Source: Chloroflexota bacterium (GTDB lineage Bacteria; Chloroflexota; Dehalococcoidia; JACPQD01). Taken from it: a stretch of DNA of 36,115 nt. The notes beneath the pieces are model-generated. The model saw nothing but the letters and a program-made list of their open reading frames with translations, did not search any database and had not been told where the DNA came from. Shown piece by piece: positions 18,004 to 25,689 of the stretch. The stretch spans positions 1 to 36,115 of the forward strand of contig JACPQD010000030.1 of NCBI GenBank assembly GCA_016190665.1, given 5' to 3'. Position 1 is the stretch's first letter; each line of letters begins with the position of its first letter. The position numbers were made by a program, and so were the translations under genes.

Positions 18004-19698
18004 TTATTTGGCCAGCCAGATATCCTGGTACTTCTGTAAGCTGTAGTTGCCGATCAATTTGCCTCGGTTCTTCACCTCGGGCCAGATCCCAATCAGGGCC
18101 TGGCTCCAGTAGATCCCAGGCCGCACCGCCACTTCGATCATCTTAAGGTCGAGCTCCCGGACTATTTTCATTCGCTCCGCCGGGTCCAGGGCACGCGACT
18201 GCTTGGCCAGAAGCTCCGTGATCTTATCGTCAGCGTACCGCGCCCAGTTCTGGCCCCAGTCCCCACTCGTTGGGGCGGCCCAAAGGCGGGCGGCATCTTC
18301 CGGGTCGGGAAAATTGAAACAGTTCAACATGGGGTGGTTGCTGAAGGCGCCCTGATTGAGCAAGGCGCCGCGTACGGCCGATTCCTTGACATCCAGCTCC
18401 AGCTTCACGCCGATCTTGGCCAACTGATCAGCCATGTAAACGCTCATATCCTCGAAGTTCTTCTCGGCCCGGACCAGCGTTTTTACGGTAAAGCCGTCGG
18501 GGTAGCCGGCTTCAGTCAGCAGCCTCTTCGCCTCGGCGATATCGGCGTCTTTCGGCTGGCGCCAGCCTGGCATCTTAGCCAACTCCTCTTTGGCGATCCC
18601 CCACTTCCCCAGCATATTGCTGCCGATCTCCCCGAAACCCTGGCCCAGGACCTCTATCCCCTTCTGGCGGTCGATGGCCAGATGCGCCGCTGTGCGCACT
18701 CGCAAGTCGGTCCAGGGTTTCTCCAGGGCATTCATGAGGAAAAGGTTATTGCACATGGAAGGATAGGGAACAACCATCTCCTGCGGCAAGGTGCGCCTGA
18801 CGATCTGAGCGGCGGCCGGCGTCAGGCCTGCTTCACCAGGACCGGTAAGCTTTACCTGGCCCGTCCGAAAGGCCGCCAGTCTCGTCCCGGGGTCCCTGAT
18901 AATATAGAAGGTGATGCCGTCAACGTAGGGACGTCCCTTGACGAAATAGTCCGCGTTCTTCACGTATTCAAGCGAGACCCCGGCCGAGTACGTCTTGAGC
19001 TTGTAGGGGCCTGTGCCCAAGACATCGTTCTTCATGTGGCTTTTCTTCTCCACAAAGGCTTTGGAGAAAACGACCATGAAGCCGGAGGAAAGGACATTGA
19101 GAAAAGAGGCCGAGGGGTATTTCAGCGTGAACTTCAGCGTGCCCTTGTCCGGGGCTTCCACCTTGTCGACGGCCGCCAATTGGGGACGGCGTGGGGCGCG
19201 AATATCTCTGGGCGGCCTGACCATGCGCTCGAAGCTGAACCGAGCGTCCTCGGCAGCGAAGGGGCCCCCGTCGTGGAACTTGAGGTTCTCGCTGAGATGG
19301 AACGTGTAGGTAAGGCCATCTTTGCTGGTTTCCCAGTTCCTGGCCAGGTCGCCGATGACCTCTTCCGAGCTCTCAGGGTTGTACTGAGTGATCCCGTTGT
19401 AGGCAAGCTGGACAACGTTGGCGACCAGGTAGGAGGTTTCCTGGTGCATATCCAGGCTGACGGGGTCTCCGAGAGTGGAGATCGTAAGGATGCCGCCGTA
19501 CCTGGGCTGGCCCGCCACAGGCTTGGGCGTGGCGGCTGGAACTGACGGGACAGCCGGCGATTTAGCCTCGGGCGCTGGTGCCTTCCGGGAAGTCGGCGGC
19601 GTGGGTCCGGGGGTAGCCACCCCTGCGGTGCAACTGGCCAGGACCACCGCCAGGGCGGCGAGACAAGCGACCACCGGTAGCCATCTTTTCACATACAT
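18004..19698 (-). CDS. ABC transporter substrate-binding lipoprotein, family 5
   Basis: A 564-residue solute-binding lipoprotein. Signal peptide ends in L-A-S-C (Cys23), followed by a Pro/Ala/Thr tether. Features include G-D-P-V-S-L-D-M-H-Q-E-T, V-L-G-T-G-P-Y-K-L-K, K-N-A-D-Y-F-V-K-G-R-P-Y-V-D-G and R-V-R-T-A-A-H-L-A-I-D-R. The start at ATG 19698 has GGAGG about 5 nt upstream. It ends in D-I-W-L-A-K, like the lipoprotein at 1078-2769. It follows the stand-alone second-domain gene at 19768-20808 by 69 nt, so the unit 'Sec protein, partner, lipoprotein' is visible here. Ligand unknown. Confidence 0.92.
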   Translation of the reverse strand: MYVKRWLPVVACLAALAVVLASCTAGVATPGPTPPTSRKAPAPEAKSPAVPSVPAATPKPVAGQPRYGGILTISTLGDPVSLDMHQETSYLVANVVQLAYNGITQYNPESSEEVIGDLARNWETSKDGLTYTFHLSENLKFHDGGPFAAEDARFSFERMVRPPRDIRAPRRPQLAAVDKVEAPDKGTLKFTLKYPSASFLNVLSSGFMVVFSKAFVEKKSHMKNDVLGTGPYKLKTYSAGVSLEYVKNADYFVKGRPYVDGITFYIIRDPGTRLAAFRTGQVKLTGPGEAGLTPAAAQIVRRTLPQEMVVPYPSMCNNLFLMNALEKPWTDLRVRTAAHLAIDRQKGIEVLGQGFGEIGSNMLGKWGIAKEELAKMPGWRQPKDADIAEAKRLLTEAGYPDGFTVKTLVRAEKNFEDMSVYMADQLAKIGVKLELDVKESAVRGALLNQGAFSNHPMLNCFNFPDPEDAARLWAAPTSGDWGQNWARYADDKITELLAKQSRALDPAERMKIVRELDLKMIEVAVRPGIYWSQALIGIWPEVKNRGKLIGNYSLQKYQDIWLAK

Positions 19699-19767
19699 AG
19701 GGACCTCCAGTCGGCCTGTCGATCTGCCATGGCGCCACAAAGAACGTCCTTCATGGACCGCCTCATG

Positions 19768-20808
19768 TCAAGCTATCGCCACGGGCTTAGTCTGCACCAG
19801 CGTAGCGCCGAAGGTATGCATCATCACGGCGTGATAAGGCTCCGGCGCCCCGGCCACTACCAGGACCAGGTCCTCCGGGCGCTTCAAAGGGTAAACGAGA
19901 CCATCCTGCACTCTGATCAGTTCCAACTCAATTCGTCCTTTGGGGACTTTCTCCAGGGGAACGGCGCTGTTTTCGAAAAGTACCCTCTTGACATCGCTTT
20001 TGGAATAGCCTGCCTCGCTGAAAAAGGTCGTATGGCCGGCGGTCAGGACGATGGCGGGCTGCCCGCCTCCCGCATTGATGTCGTTGCTCCCAACTATGCC
20101 CAGACTGTCCGCAATGAGCATCAGCATGTCCCCAGCATCGAGGATCCTGGCAGTTGGGACGTTCGACGTCCCGGATATGCCTACCACAGTCACCGCGCTC
20201 TCGTCCGCTCTGAAGCCCCTCTCTACATGGAGTGGCTCCCAGATGCTTCCTTCCTCATCCTCACCAAAGCAGAGGCCGTACTTGGCCGGCTGGCCGTGGA
20301 CTGCCCTGTCTACCGGCCCAGGCGTGGCGCCACCAACATTCAGCAGAACCAGCCTTGTCGCCCGCCCAATGGTCGCGTTGGCGCGCCACCCCTGTCCCAG
20401 ACAGTTGTGGCCGCAGTTCAGGCCAAGTTTCTTCCGGATCGGCCCGTTGACAATAATGGCCGGGGCAACCGGGTTCGTAGTTGCCTGAATGCCGTTCAAG
20501 TTGAAGCCCGGCTCACACATGGCTTCCAGAGCGGCGATGACAACTGGAACATATTCGGGACGACATCCGGCCATCACCGCGTTTACGGCTATCTTCTCCA
20601 CGGTGGCTCTCCCCATCTGGGGCGGGATGCGTGCTATCTCCTCTTGCGCGTCACGTCCTATCGCCTCCACCATGGTCGCCACCCTCTTTTCAGTAGGAGG
20701 GATAACGGGCAGTCCGTCGGTCCAGCCGTTCTTGTAAGCATGCTCGTAGGCGGCTTCGAGGTTACGGACACTTATCCTGGTGGAGCGTAGGTTAGCCACC
20801 CCGGCCAT
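19768..20808 (-). CDS. Stand-alone partner domain of UGSC selenoproteins (WTDGLP protein)
   Basis: A 346-residue protein of unknown function, equivalent to the C-terminal domain of the fused selenoproteins. It has W-T-D-G-L-P-V-I-P-P-T near residue 29, V-N-A-V-M-A-G-C-R-P-E-Y, N-G-P-I-R-K-K-L-G-L-N, C-L-G-Q-G-W-R-A-N-A-T-I-G-R-A, H-V-E-R-G-F and V-V-A-G-A-P-E-P-Y-H near the end. There is no signal peptide or membrane segment. It begins 93 nt after the short selenoprotein E. The split arrangement here versus fusion elsewhere (Rosetta-stone logic) implies that the two proteins form one functional complex. The conserved Asn/Gly-rich segments may be active-site or ligand contacts, which is inference. 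Confidence 0.85.
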   Translation of the reverse strand: MAGVANLRSTRISVRNLEAAYEHAYKNGWTDGLPVIPPTEKRVATMVEAIGRDAQEEIARIPPQMGRATVEKIAVNAVMAGCRPEYVPVVIAALEAMCEPGFNLNGIQATTNPVAPAIIVNGPIRKKLGLNCGHNCLGQGWRANATIGRATRLVLLNVGGATPGPVDRAVHGQPAKYGLCFGEDEEGSIWEPLHVERGFRADESAVTVVGISGTSNVPTARILDAGDMLMLIADSLGIVGSNDINAGGGQPAIVLTAGHTTFFSEAGYSKSDVKRVLFENSAVPLEKVPKGRIELELIRVQDGLVYPLKRPEDLVLVVAGAPEPYHAVMMHTFGATLVQTKPVAIA

Positions 20809-20901
20809 AATCTGAACTCCTTCTCTGCGCCCGCTGTCCCAAAGTTCGGAAGGGGAAAGGAGCGCTTCGGGGATCTACTGAGTCGTGGGAATCTGCAAGG
20901 C

Positions 20902-21453
20902 TCAAGCTCCGATAGAGCGGGCAGGCTCAGGGGCGCGCCTGGTGAGCTTGCCGACGATCTCATCGAAGGCGGCCTCCGCAACGGCCTTGACTTCATCCTC
21001 CGGGAGGTAGTCCAGGTCGCGTTTCAAGCAGGTTATAGGTAAGGACGGCATGCCTCTCGCCTTGGCTGCGGCAACCGCTAGCGGCATGAAGGCCTCGGTG
21101 ACCAGGGTTACGGTGGGAATTCCCCTCTTCTCCAGTTGGGTGCTATCGTAGATACACCACGCTGTGCAGGAGCCTCAGTTGGCCAGGCCGCATATCACCA
21201 TGTCAGCCTTGTCAGCCAAGTCCTGAATGGCCTCTTCAGGGCTGGCCGTGGCCGCTCGCTTGGTCTTCCAGATGATCTCAGCGTTGTACCTTTGCTCAAA
21301 GAGCTCCTGCAGCTTCCTGAGCGTCACCTTCAGGCTCCACCAGCCATTGTCGATGAAGCCGATCACCTTCCCATTGAGGTCGTGCACTGGAGAAGCCAGG
21401 GCTTCCTCGGCCTCCTCGCCTTCCGCCAAAGGGCTCAAGATCGTTAACGCCAT
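20902..21453 (-). CDS. UGSC-family selenoprotein E, short single-domain form
   Basis: Reading TGA 21177-21175 as Sec gives a 183-residue protein with Sec93 in G-L-A-N-U-G-S-C-T-A-W-C, followed by L-E-K-R-G-I-P-T-V-T-L-V. The N-terminal part contains G-K-V-I-G-F-I-D-N-G-W-W-S and E-Q-R-Y-N-A-E-I-I-W. The end has A-A-F-D-E-I-V-G-K-L-T-R-R, the counterpart of D-E-I-V-Y in selenoprotein B, after which the partner domain would begin in a fusion. ATG 21453 has AAGGAGG upstream. The partner domain is encoded next (20808-19768). Without Sec insertion it would stop at 92 residues and lose the conserved Cys96 and C-terminal half. Confidence 0.87.
21147..21161 (-). promoter_or_regulatory. SECIS-like hairpin after the TGA of selenoprotein E
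   Basis: CGTGG pairs with CTACG (one G-U wobble) around the loop TGTAT, starting 16 nt after the first base of the TGA. The equivalent hairpin in selenoprotein F is CGTGG/CCACG with the same loop, so the difference preserves pairing. Confidence 0.5.
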
Positions 21454-21474
21454 CGTCCCCCTCCTTGGATGTTA

Positions 21475-21508
21475 GAACCACTGATAGACACGGATGGACG
21501 CGGATACC
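21475..21508. repeat. Dispersed GAACCAC/TGGAC intergenic repeat, copy 4
   Basis: GAACCACTGATAGACACGG is followed by ATGGACGCGGATACC. It starts 22 nt upstream of the selenoprotein E start codon. Confidence 0.5.
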
Positions 21509-21589
21509 GTTTTGAGAAGCGCGGAGCCAGAAGTACGAAGCGGGGAGGAGAGGACCTTCTTGCTTGACCCTCCCTATTCCTTACCCGCT

Positions 21590-21672
21590 ATCATCTATCG
21601 TCTATCATTTACAACCTGCAATCCGTGTCTATTCCCGACTCCCTGCGGCATCCCGATGCGTCGGGAAATCCG
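21590..21672. repeat. Intergenic repeat with tatc-rich run and CCCGATGCGTCGGG
   Basis: A run of TATCATCTATCGTCTATCAT is followed by CCCGACTCC and the exact 14-mer CCCGATGCGTCGGG (21652-21665) also found at 1045-1058. The element lies directly after the partner gene ending at 21682 and could form a stem in the transcript. Confidence 0.5.
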
Positions 21673-21681
21673 TGGTTCCGT

Positions 21682-22710
21682 CTAAATGGCCACCGTTTGG
21701 GCTCTCGTTGAGCCAAAAGTATGCATGCAAGTGGCGTGGTAAGGCTCTGAAGCGCCAGCCACCACCAGGATTATGTCTTCGGCTCTCTTTGCCGGATAGA
21801 CCCGACCGTTTTCAACGCGAATGATGCCCAGTTGCACCCTTATCTCGGGGAACCTATCGACAGGAACCGAAGAATTCTCGTAGAGAACTCTCTTGACGTC
21901 GGTCTTCGAGTACCCGGCGGCCTGGAAAAGCCCCGCGTGCCCGGAGGCCAGGACGATGGTGGGGTTTCCACCACCCTGGTTCATATCGTTGGTCCCGATG
22001 CGACCCAGGTTGTCCGCCAGAAGCATCAGGATTTCCCTGGCGTCTCGAGTCCGGGCTGTCGAGATATGCGAGGTCTCCGCCACTCCCACGACCGTCACCG
22101 CGCTTTGATCAGGACGAAAGCCCCTCTCCACATGGAGGGGTTCCCAAACGCTGCCCTCCTCATCCTCTCCGAAGCACAGGGTGTACTTGCCTGGCTGCCC
22201 ATGCGTGGCTTTATCTACGGGGCCAGGCACACCGCCACCTACGTTAAGTAGCAGCAGCCTTATCGCTCTCCCGATGGTCGCGTTGGCGCGCCAGCCCTGT
22301 CCCAGGCAGTTAGGTCCACAGTTTATGTCCAGGCTCTTGCGGACGGGGCCGTTGATGATAGACGCAGGGGTCACAGGATTGGTCGTTGTCTGAATGCCAT
22401 GCAGGTTGAACTCCGCTTCGCCCATGGCGCGGAGGCCGGCAATGATCACCGGAACGTACTCAGGGAGACAGCCGGCCATAACAGCGTTGACGACTATCTT
22501 CTCGACGGTGGCCTTCCCCAGCGCTGGCGGGATGCGCACGATCTCTTCCTGGGGGTCAAGGCCCGTGGCCTCGATCATGGCAGCTACTCTCTCCTCCGTC
22601 GGCGGCACAATGGGCAGGCCATCCGTCCAGCCCTTCTTATAGGCATAGTCGTTCACCGCCTCGAAGGAATCTTCCATCTCTATGATACTGGAGCGGATCG
22701 CCCCGGCCAA
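21682..22710 (-). CDS. Stand-alone partner domain of UGSC selenoproteins (WTDGLP protein), second copy
   Basis: A 342-residue paralogue of the protein at 19768-20808, with Y-K-K-G-W-T-D-G-L-P-I-V-P-P-T, V-N-A-V-M-A-G-C-L-P-E-Y, N-G-P-V-R-K-S-L-D-I-N-C-G and C-L-G-Q-G-W-R-A-N-A-T-I-G-R-A. Near the end is V-V-A-G-A-S-E-P-Y-H. The start is a TTG at 22710 with AAAGGAG 9 nt upstream; the residues after it (A-G) match the ATG-started paralogue, which supports this choice. It starts 71 nt after the stop of selenoprotein F. Function unknown; it probably forms a complex with that selenoprotein. Confidence 0.85.
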   Translation of the reverse strand: MAGAIRSSIIEMEDSFEAVNDYAYKKGWTDGLPIVPPTEERVAAMIEATGLDPQEEIVRIPPALGKATVEKIVVNAVMAGCLPEYVPVIIAGLRAMGEAEFNLHGIQTTTNPVTPASIINGPVRKSLDINCGPNCLGQGWRANATIGRAIRLLLLNVGGGVPGPVDKATHGQPGKYTLCFGEDEEGSVWEPLHVERGFRPDQSAVTVVGVAETSHISTARTRDAREILMLLADNLGRIGTNDMNQGGGNPTIVLASGHAGLFQAAGYSKTDVKRVLYENSSVPVDRFPEIRVQLGIIRVENGRVYPAKRAEDIILVVAGASEPYHATCMHTFGSTRAQTVAI

Positions 22711-22781
22711 AGTCTTAAACTCCTTTCTTCATCCTCGAAGAGGAGGAACAACGAAGCCCTCCCGGGAAGAGCCGGCCGTCG

Positions 22782-23342
22782 CTAAGTCCCACGGGCCGCG
22801 GCAGCCTGCGGTACGCGCCTCGTCAGCTTGTCTACGATCTCGTCGAAGGCTGCCTCGGCATTAGCCTTTACTCGTTCCTCAGGCAGATAGTCCAGGTCGC
22901 GTTCGAGATAGATCATGGGCAAAGACGCCATCCTTCTGGCCTTGGCCGAGGTTTCGGCAAGCGCCCTGAAGCCCTCGGTCACCAGGGTTACCGTAGGAAT
23001 GCCCCTTTTCTCAAGCTCAATGCTGTCGTGGATACACCACGCGGTACACGCGCCTCAGTTGGCCATGCCACATACTACAAGGTCGGCTTTCTGGGTCAGC
23101 TCCTCAAGCACGTCCTTCGATGTCGGTTTGCTTCCCTGCTTGGTCCTCCATATGATCTCAGCGTTGTACCTTTGTTCGAAGAGCTCTTGCACCTTCTTCA
23201 GGGTCACTTTCAGGCTCCACCATCCATTGTCGATAAAGCCAATGACTTTCCCATTCAGATCGGGGACGGGAGAGGCCAGGGATAGCTCTGCTTCCTGGTC
23301 CTCAGCCGTGGGGTTAACGATCCGCGCTATCCTCACCGACAT
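22782..23342 (-). CDS. UGSC-family selenoprotein F (UGAC variant), short single-domain form
   Basis: Reading TGA 23057-23055 as Sec gives a 186-residue protein with Sec96 in G-M-A-N-U-G-A-C-T-A-W-C, then L-E-K-R-G-I-P-T-V-T-L-V. It is a close paralogue of selenoprotein E (shared V-I-G-F-I-D-N-G-W-W-S-L-K-V-T-L and Y-L-P-E-E/D). ATG 23342 has GAGGAGG closely upstream; an earlier in-frame start at 23399 overlaps the promoter and is rejected. It is the first gene after the large 581-nt gap, behind a plausible promoter and the element shared with the LysR promoter, and so probably heads the operon that continues with its partner gene. Confidence 0.87.
23027..23041 (-). promoter_or_regulatory. SECIS-like hairpin after the TGA of selenoprotein F
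   Basis: CGTGG pairs fully with CCACG around the loop TGTAT (G at position 2), starting 16 nt after the first base of the TGA. Confidence 0.55.
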
Positions 23343-23375
23343 AGTGGCCTCCTCACGGTCTGAATATACATTGTT

Positions 23376-23416
23376 ACTATAGTATATGGCTCTTGTCAAG
23401 ACAAGAAAAGATATAA
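23376..23416 (-). promoter_or_regulatory. Promoter and putative LysR operator of the selenoprotein F operon
   Basis: On the minus strand TTGTCT (23404-23399), a 17-nt spacer and TATAGT (23381-23376) make a good promoter about 34 nt ahead of the start codon. The -35 overlaps a perfect dyad, CTTGTC-AA-GACAAG (23392-23405, plus strand). From 23393 to 23416 the sequence matches 25870-25893, in the LysR promoter region, at 21 of 24 positions. This suggests a shared regulator site. Confidence 0.55.
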
Positions 23417-23900
23417 ATCTCTTAGCAAAATGCTATATCCTTGGAAATCGAAAAATCAGTGAAGCGGGTTCACCATCAGAGAGGTCCGCCGAGGTGTCTA
23501 AGAAAACATCAAGTAGGGGCAAATCGCACTCGGCGGCTTTCGCACCCGAGGCGCCGACCACGAGAGAGTGCTGGAGCGCGGTTCTGCTCCGGTGTGCAGC
23601 TATACACTGCCATGTCTTCCCCGCCAAGTCTCAAGTTCTCCAGCCTGGTGATCAACAAAGGCCTTTTCAAACGCGCCGGGCACGCCCCAATTCTGTGGCC
23701 TGCAACTGCGGCGGCAGCACCACGCGAGGACGGCCACTCTTGCTGGCTAACGCACCTTTGTCGCTGCTGCCTGTAGGGGTATCCGAAGGAGATAGCGGCG
23801 GTCTCCGTCCTTCCTACTACTGCCTTCAAATCCACTCGACAAGGGGATGTGCCTCATGACGCCCGAAAGCGGACTCTCAAAGAGATGAAGTTGAATCTCA
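23417..23900. other. Gene-free gap between selenoprotein F and the Sec-less paralogue
   Basis: Apart from the elements listed at its two ends, I see no gene here. The open frames on either strand are Arg/Ser/Pro-rich, lack ribosome sites and resemble no family. I looked for a tRNA-Sec gene and a LysR remnant and found neither. Confidence 0.5.
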
Positions 23901-23924
23901 ATTATCGTCAATACGCACGATAAT
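23901..23924. promoter_or_regulatory. Perfect inverted repeat ATTATCGT-N8-ACGATAAT
   Basis: Two 8-bp arms separated by 8 nt lie directly against the stop codon of the gene at 23924-25615. There is no T-run on either side, so an intrinsic terminator is not clear. A regulator-binding dyad or an mRNA 3'-end hairpin are both possible. Confidence 0.4.
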
Positions 23925-25615
23925 CATCTCAGAGGAACCCCTCCTTGGCCCAGCACTGGTTTCGTGACCGCCTTGCAGAATCCCCACGGAAGGGAAACCG
24001 CCGATTGCGTGCCCGGACCCCCCGCTACCACGATTAAGCATTCTTCAGGCGAGCTCATCACGGGCACGGGGTCGAGATGGTCGAACTCCGGCGGCCAGAC
24101 GTTATCCATCCCACGACCCTTCAGCTTGCTACGCGGATTTCTCACCTTCTCGAACATGAAGCCTTTGACGTCCTCTTTGGACCACCCGGCGTTGGCGATT
24201 AGCGCCGCATGCTGCGGGTTCAGGATGAGAAGGAGGGTGCACGGGGCGTAGGCATTGTTGCATACCAGTGAAGTGCAGGCGGTGGCGAATCCCTCCAGGA
24301 GGTGATCAGGGGTTGAGCTCAAGCGGTCAGCAAGATTGATGGGGCCTTCGCACTTCAGGACGGTCACCGTCGTCGTCTCTCGGTCCTGCAACTCGACATG
24401 CAGCGGTCGCCAGGGATTAGAGTCGATGTCTTCGGCAAAACAATAGGAGTATTTCGCCGGCGAGCCCAGGGGAGCCAGGTCTGAAGAGCCGGGGACAGCG
24501 CGGGCGACGTTTATCAGGGAAAGTGAAATGGCGCGGCCGATGGTGGCGTTGGCCCTGAAGCCAGGGCCAAGACAGCCCTGCCCCGAATGAATTCCTATCC
24601 GCTTAGCCAGAGGGCCGCTGACGATTACCGCGTTGCCCCCGGGATGGGCGGTAATGGCTGCCTGGAATAACCGGTATGGAGGTTCAGCCATTGCCTCGAA
24701 GGCAGTGATGACGATGGGAAAGTGTTCCGGCGCGCATCCAGCCATGACAGCATTAACCGCCAGCCTGCAGACGTCGAGGCGAGCCCCGCTGGGATACAGG
24801 CATTCTATAACGACGTCTTCTGGCTCGCGGTCGGTCCCGGACAGCATCGCTTCGACCCTGTCCTGGGTCGGCGGTATCACCGGCAGCCCATCACCCAGAT
24901 TGGCTTCACACAGCGACTGGTAAACGTCTTCTGAAAAGGCTCCTGCCGGGACCGTTGCTTCGCTGCCACCCGGCGGCAATGACAGGCTGCGCGACCCAAG
25001 CCCACTGGCATTCCAGAAGGAGACACGAGTGTCACCCGGAGCGCTTGAAGGTCCTTCCCCGGCCCGAGTCAGTCCAGCCACGATCTGAGGCAATATGGCC
25101 TTCGTTTCTGCCGCAATCTGCTCCTCATCTGCGAAGATATCCTGGCGAAAACTGCAAAGGGGAAGCCCGGGAGCGAGTCCTTGCACCATAACCCGGGCCA
25201 GCTTCAGTCCTTCCTCCGAACACACCAGTACAGTCGGAATCCCGTTGCTTTCCAGCCGCGCCGCGATGAAGCAGCAGTTTTGAGTGACCCCCTGGTCGCA
25301 CAAAGCGATGATGACGCCGGCATACTTCTTCTGGCTGATCTGGTCAGCGAATCCTAGCAGGCCGTCACGGTCAAAAACAGTAGGGTTCTTGGATAGAGCG
25401 TCGCAGGCTGAAACCTGCTGCTCTTCGCGCAGATGGCGTTTGATAACATCAGCCATCACGGCCAACTTGCCGTACCCGAGGTGTAGCTTGCCATTATCAA
25501 AGATGAGGATGGAGCTTCCCTCCAAACTGCCGCGTCGCGTCGCCAGGGGCGTCGGCGTCAGCGAGGACTCGCCCCTCGGGTCGACCAGGCTGGTCACATC
25601 CAATCGAATCTTCAC
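23924..25615 (-). CDS. Sec-less UGSC-like fusion protein (two-domain paralogue)
   Basis: A 563-residue fusion with no in-frame TGA. The N-terminal domain has I-L-I-F-D-N-G-K-L, comparable to I-G-F-I-D-N-G-W-W in E and F, then A-L-C-D-Q-G-V-T-Q-N-C-C and L-E-S-N-G-I-P-T-V. The Sec position aligns at or near the T of T-Q-N-C, so neither Sec nor Cys stands there, although three Cys lie close by. The second domain begins with L-G-D-G-L-P-V-I-P-P-T and keeps V-N-A-V-M-A-G-C-A-P-E-H and C-L-G-P-G-F-R-A-N-A-T-I-G-R-A. GTG 25615 is chosen because GGAGG lies about 10 nt upstream; TTG 25645 is an alternative. It is divergent from the LysR gene and may be a regulatory or degenerate member. Confidence 0.8.
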   Translation of the reverse strand: MKIRLDVTSLVDPRGESSLTPTPLATRRGSLEGSSILIFDNGKLHLGYGKLAVMADVIKRHLREEQQVSACDALSKNPTVFDRDGLLGFADQISQKKYAGVIIALCDQGVTQNCCFIAARLESNGIPTVLVCSEEGLKLARVMVQGLAPGLPLCSFRQDIFADEEQIAAETKAILPQIVAGLTRAGEGPSSAPGDTRVSFWNASGLGSRSLSLPPGGSEATVPAGAFSEDVYQSLCEANLGDGLPVIPPTQDRVEAMLSGTDREPEDVVIECLYPSGARLDVCRLAVNAVMAGCAPEHFPIVITAFEAMAEPPYRLFQAAITAHPGGNAVIVSGPLAKRIGIHSGQGCLGPGFRANATIGRAISLSLINVARAVPGSSDLAPLGSPAKYSYCFAEDIDSNPWRPLHVELQDRETTTVTVLKCEGPINLADRLSSTPDHLLEGFATACTSLVCNNAYAPCTLLLILNPQHAALIANAGWSKEDVKGFMFEKVRNPRSKLKGRGMDNVWPPEFDHLDPVPVMSSPEECLIVVAGGPGTQSAVSLPWGFCKAVTKPVLGQGGVPLR

Positions 25616-25689
25616 CCTACCTGCTCCTCCGTTCTTCCTCAACAATCACTTGTGTTTCCTTTGTCCCGCAAGCGCCGGGGACGCTTATC

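Noticed and set aside
18334..19545. 403-codon plus-strand open frame
   Set aside because: Antisense shadow of the lipoprotein gene at 18004-19698.
1..23342. Six pairs of short adjacent genes, or six nonsense pseudogenes
   Set aside because: The halves share frame and abut at one conserved motif in all six, with hairpins after each TGA and no other damage. Selenocysteine explains all of this.
23386..23859. Open frames in the large gap, and a possible tRNA-Sec gene
   Set aside because: Frames are low-complexity without start signals. No cloverleaf with a TCA anticodon and long variable arm was found.
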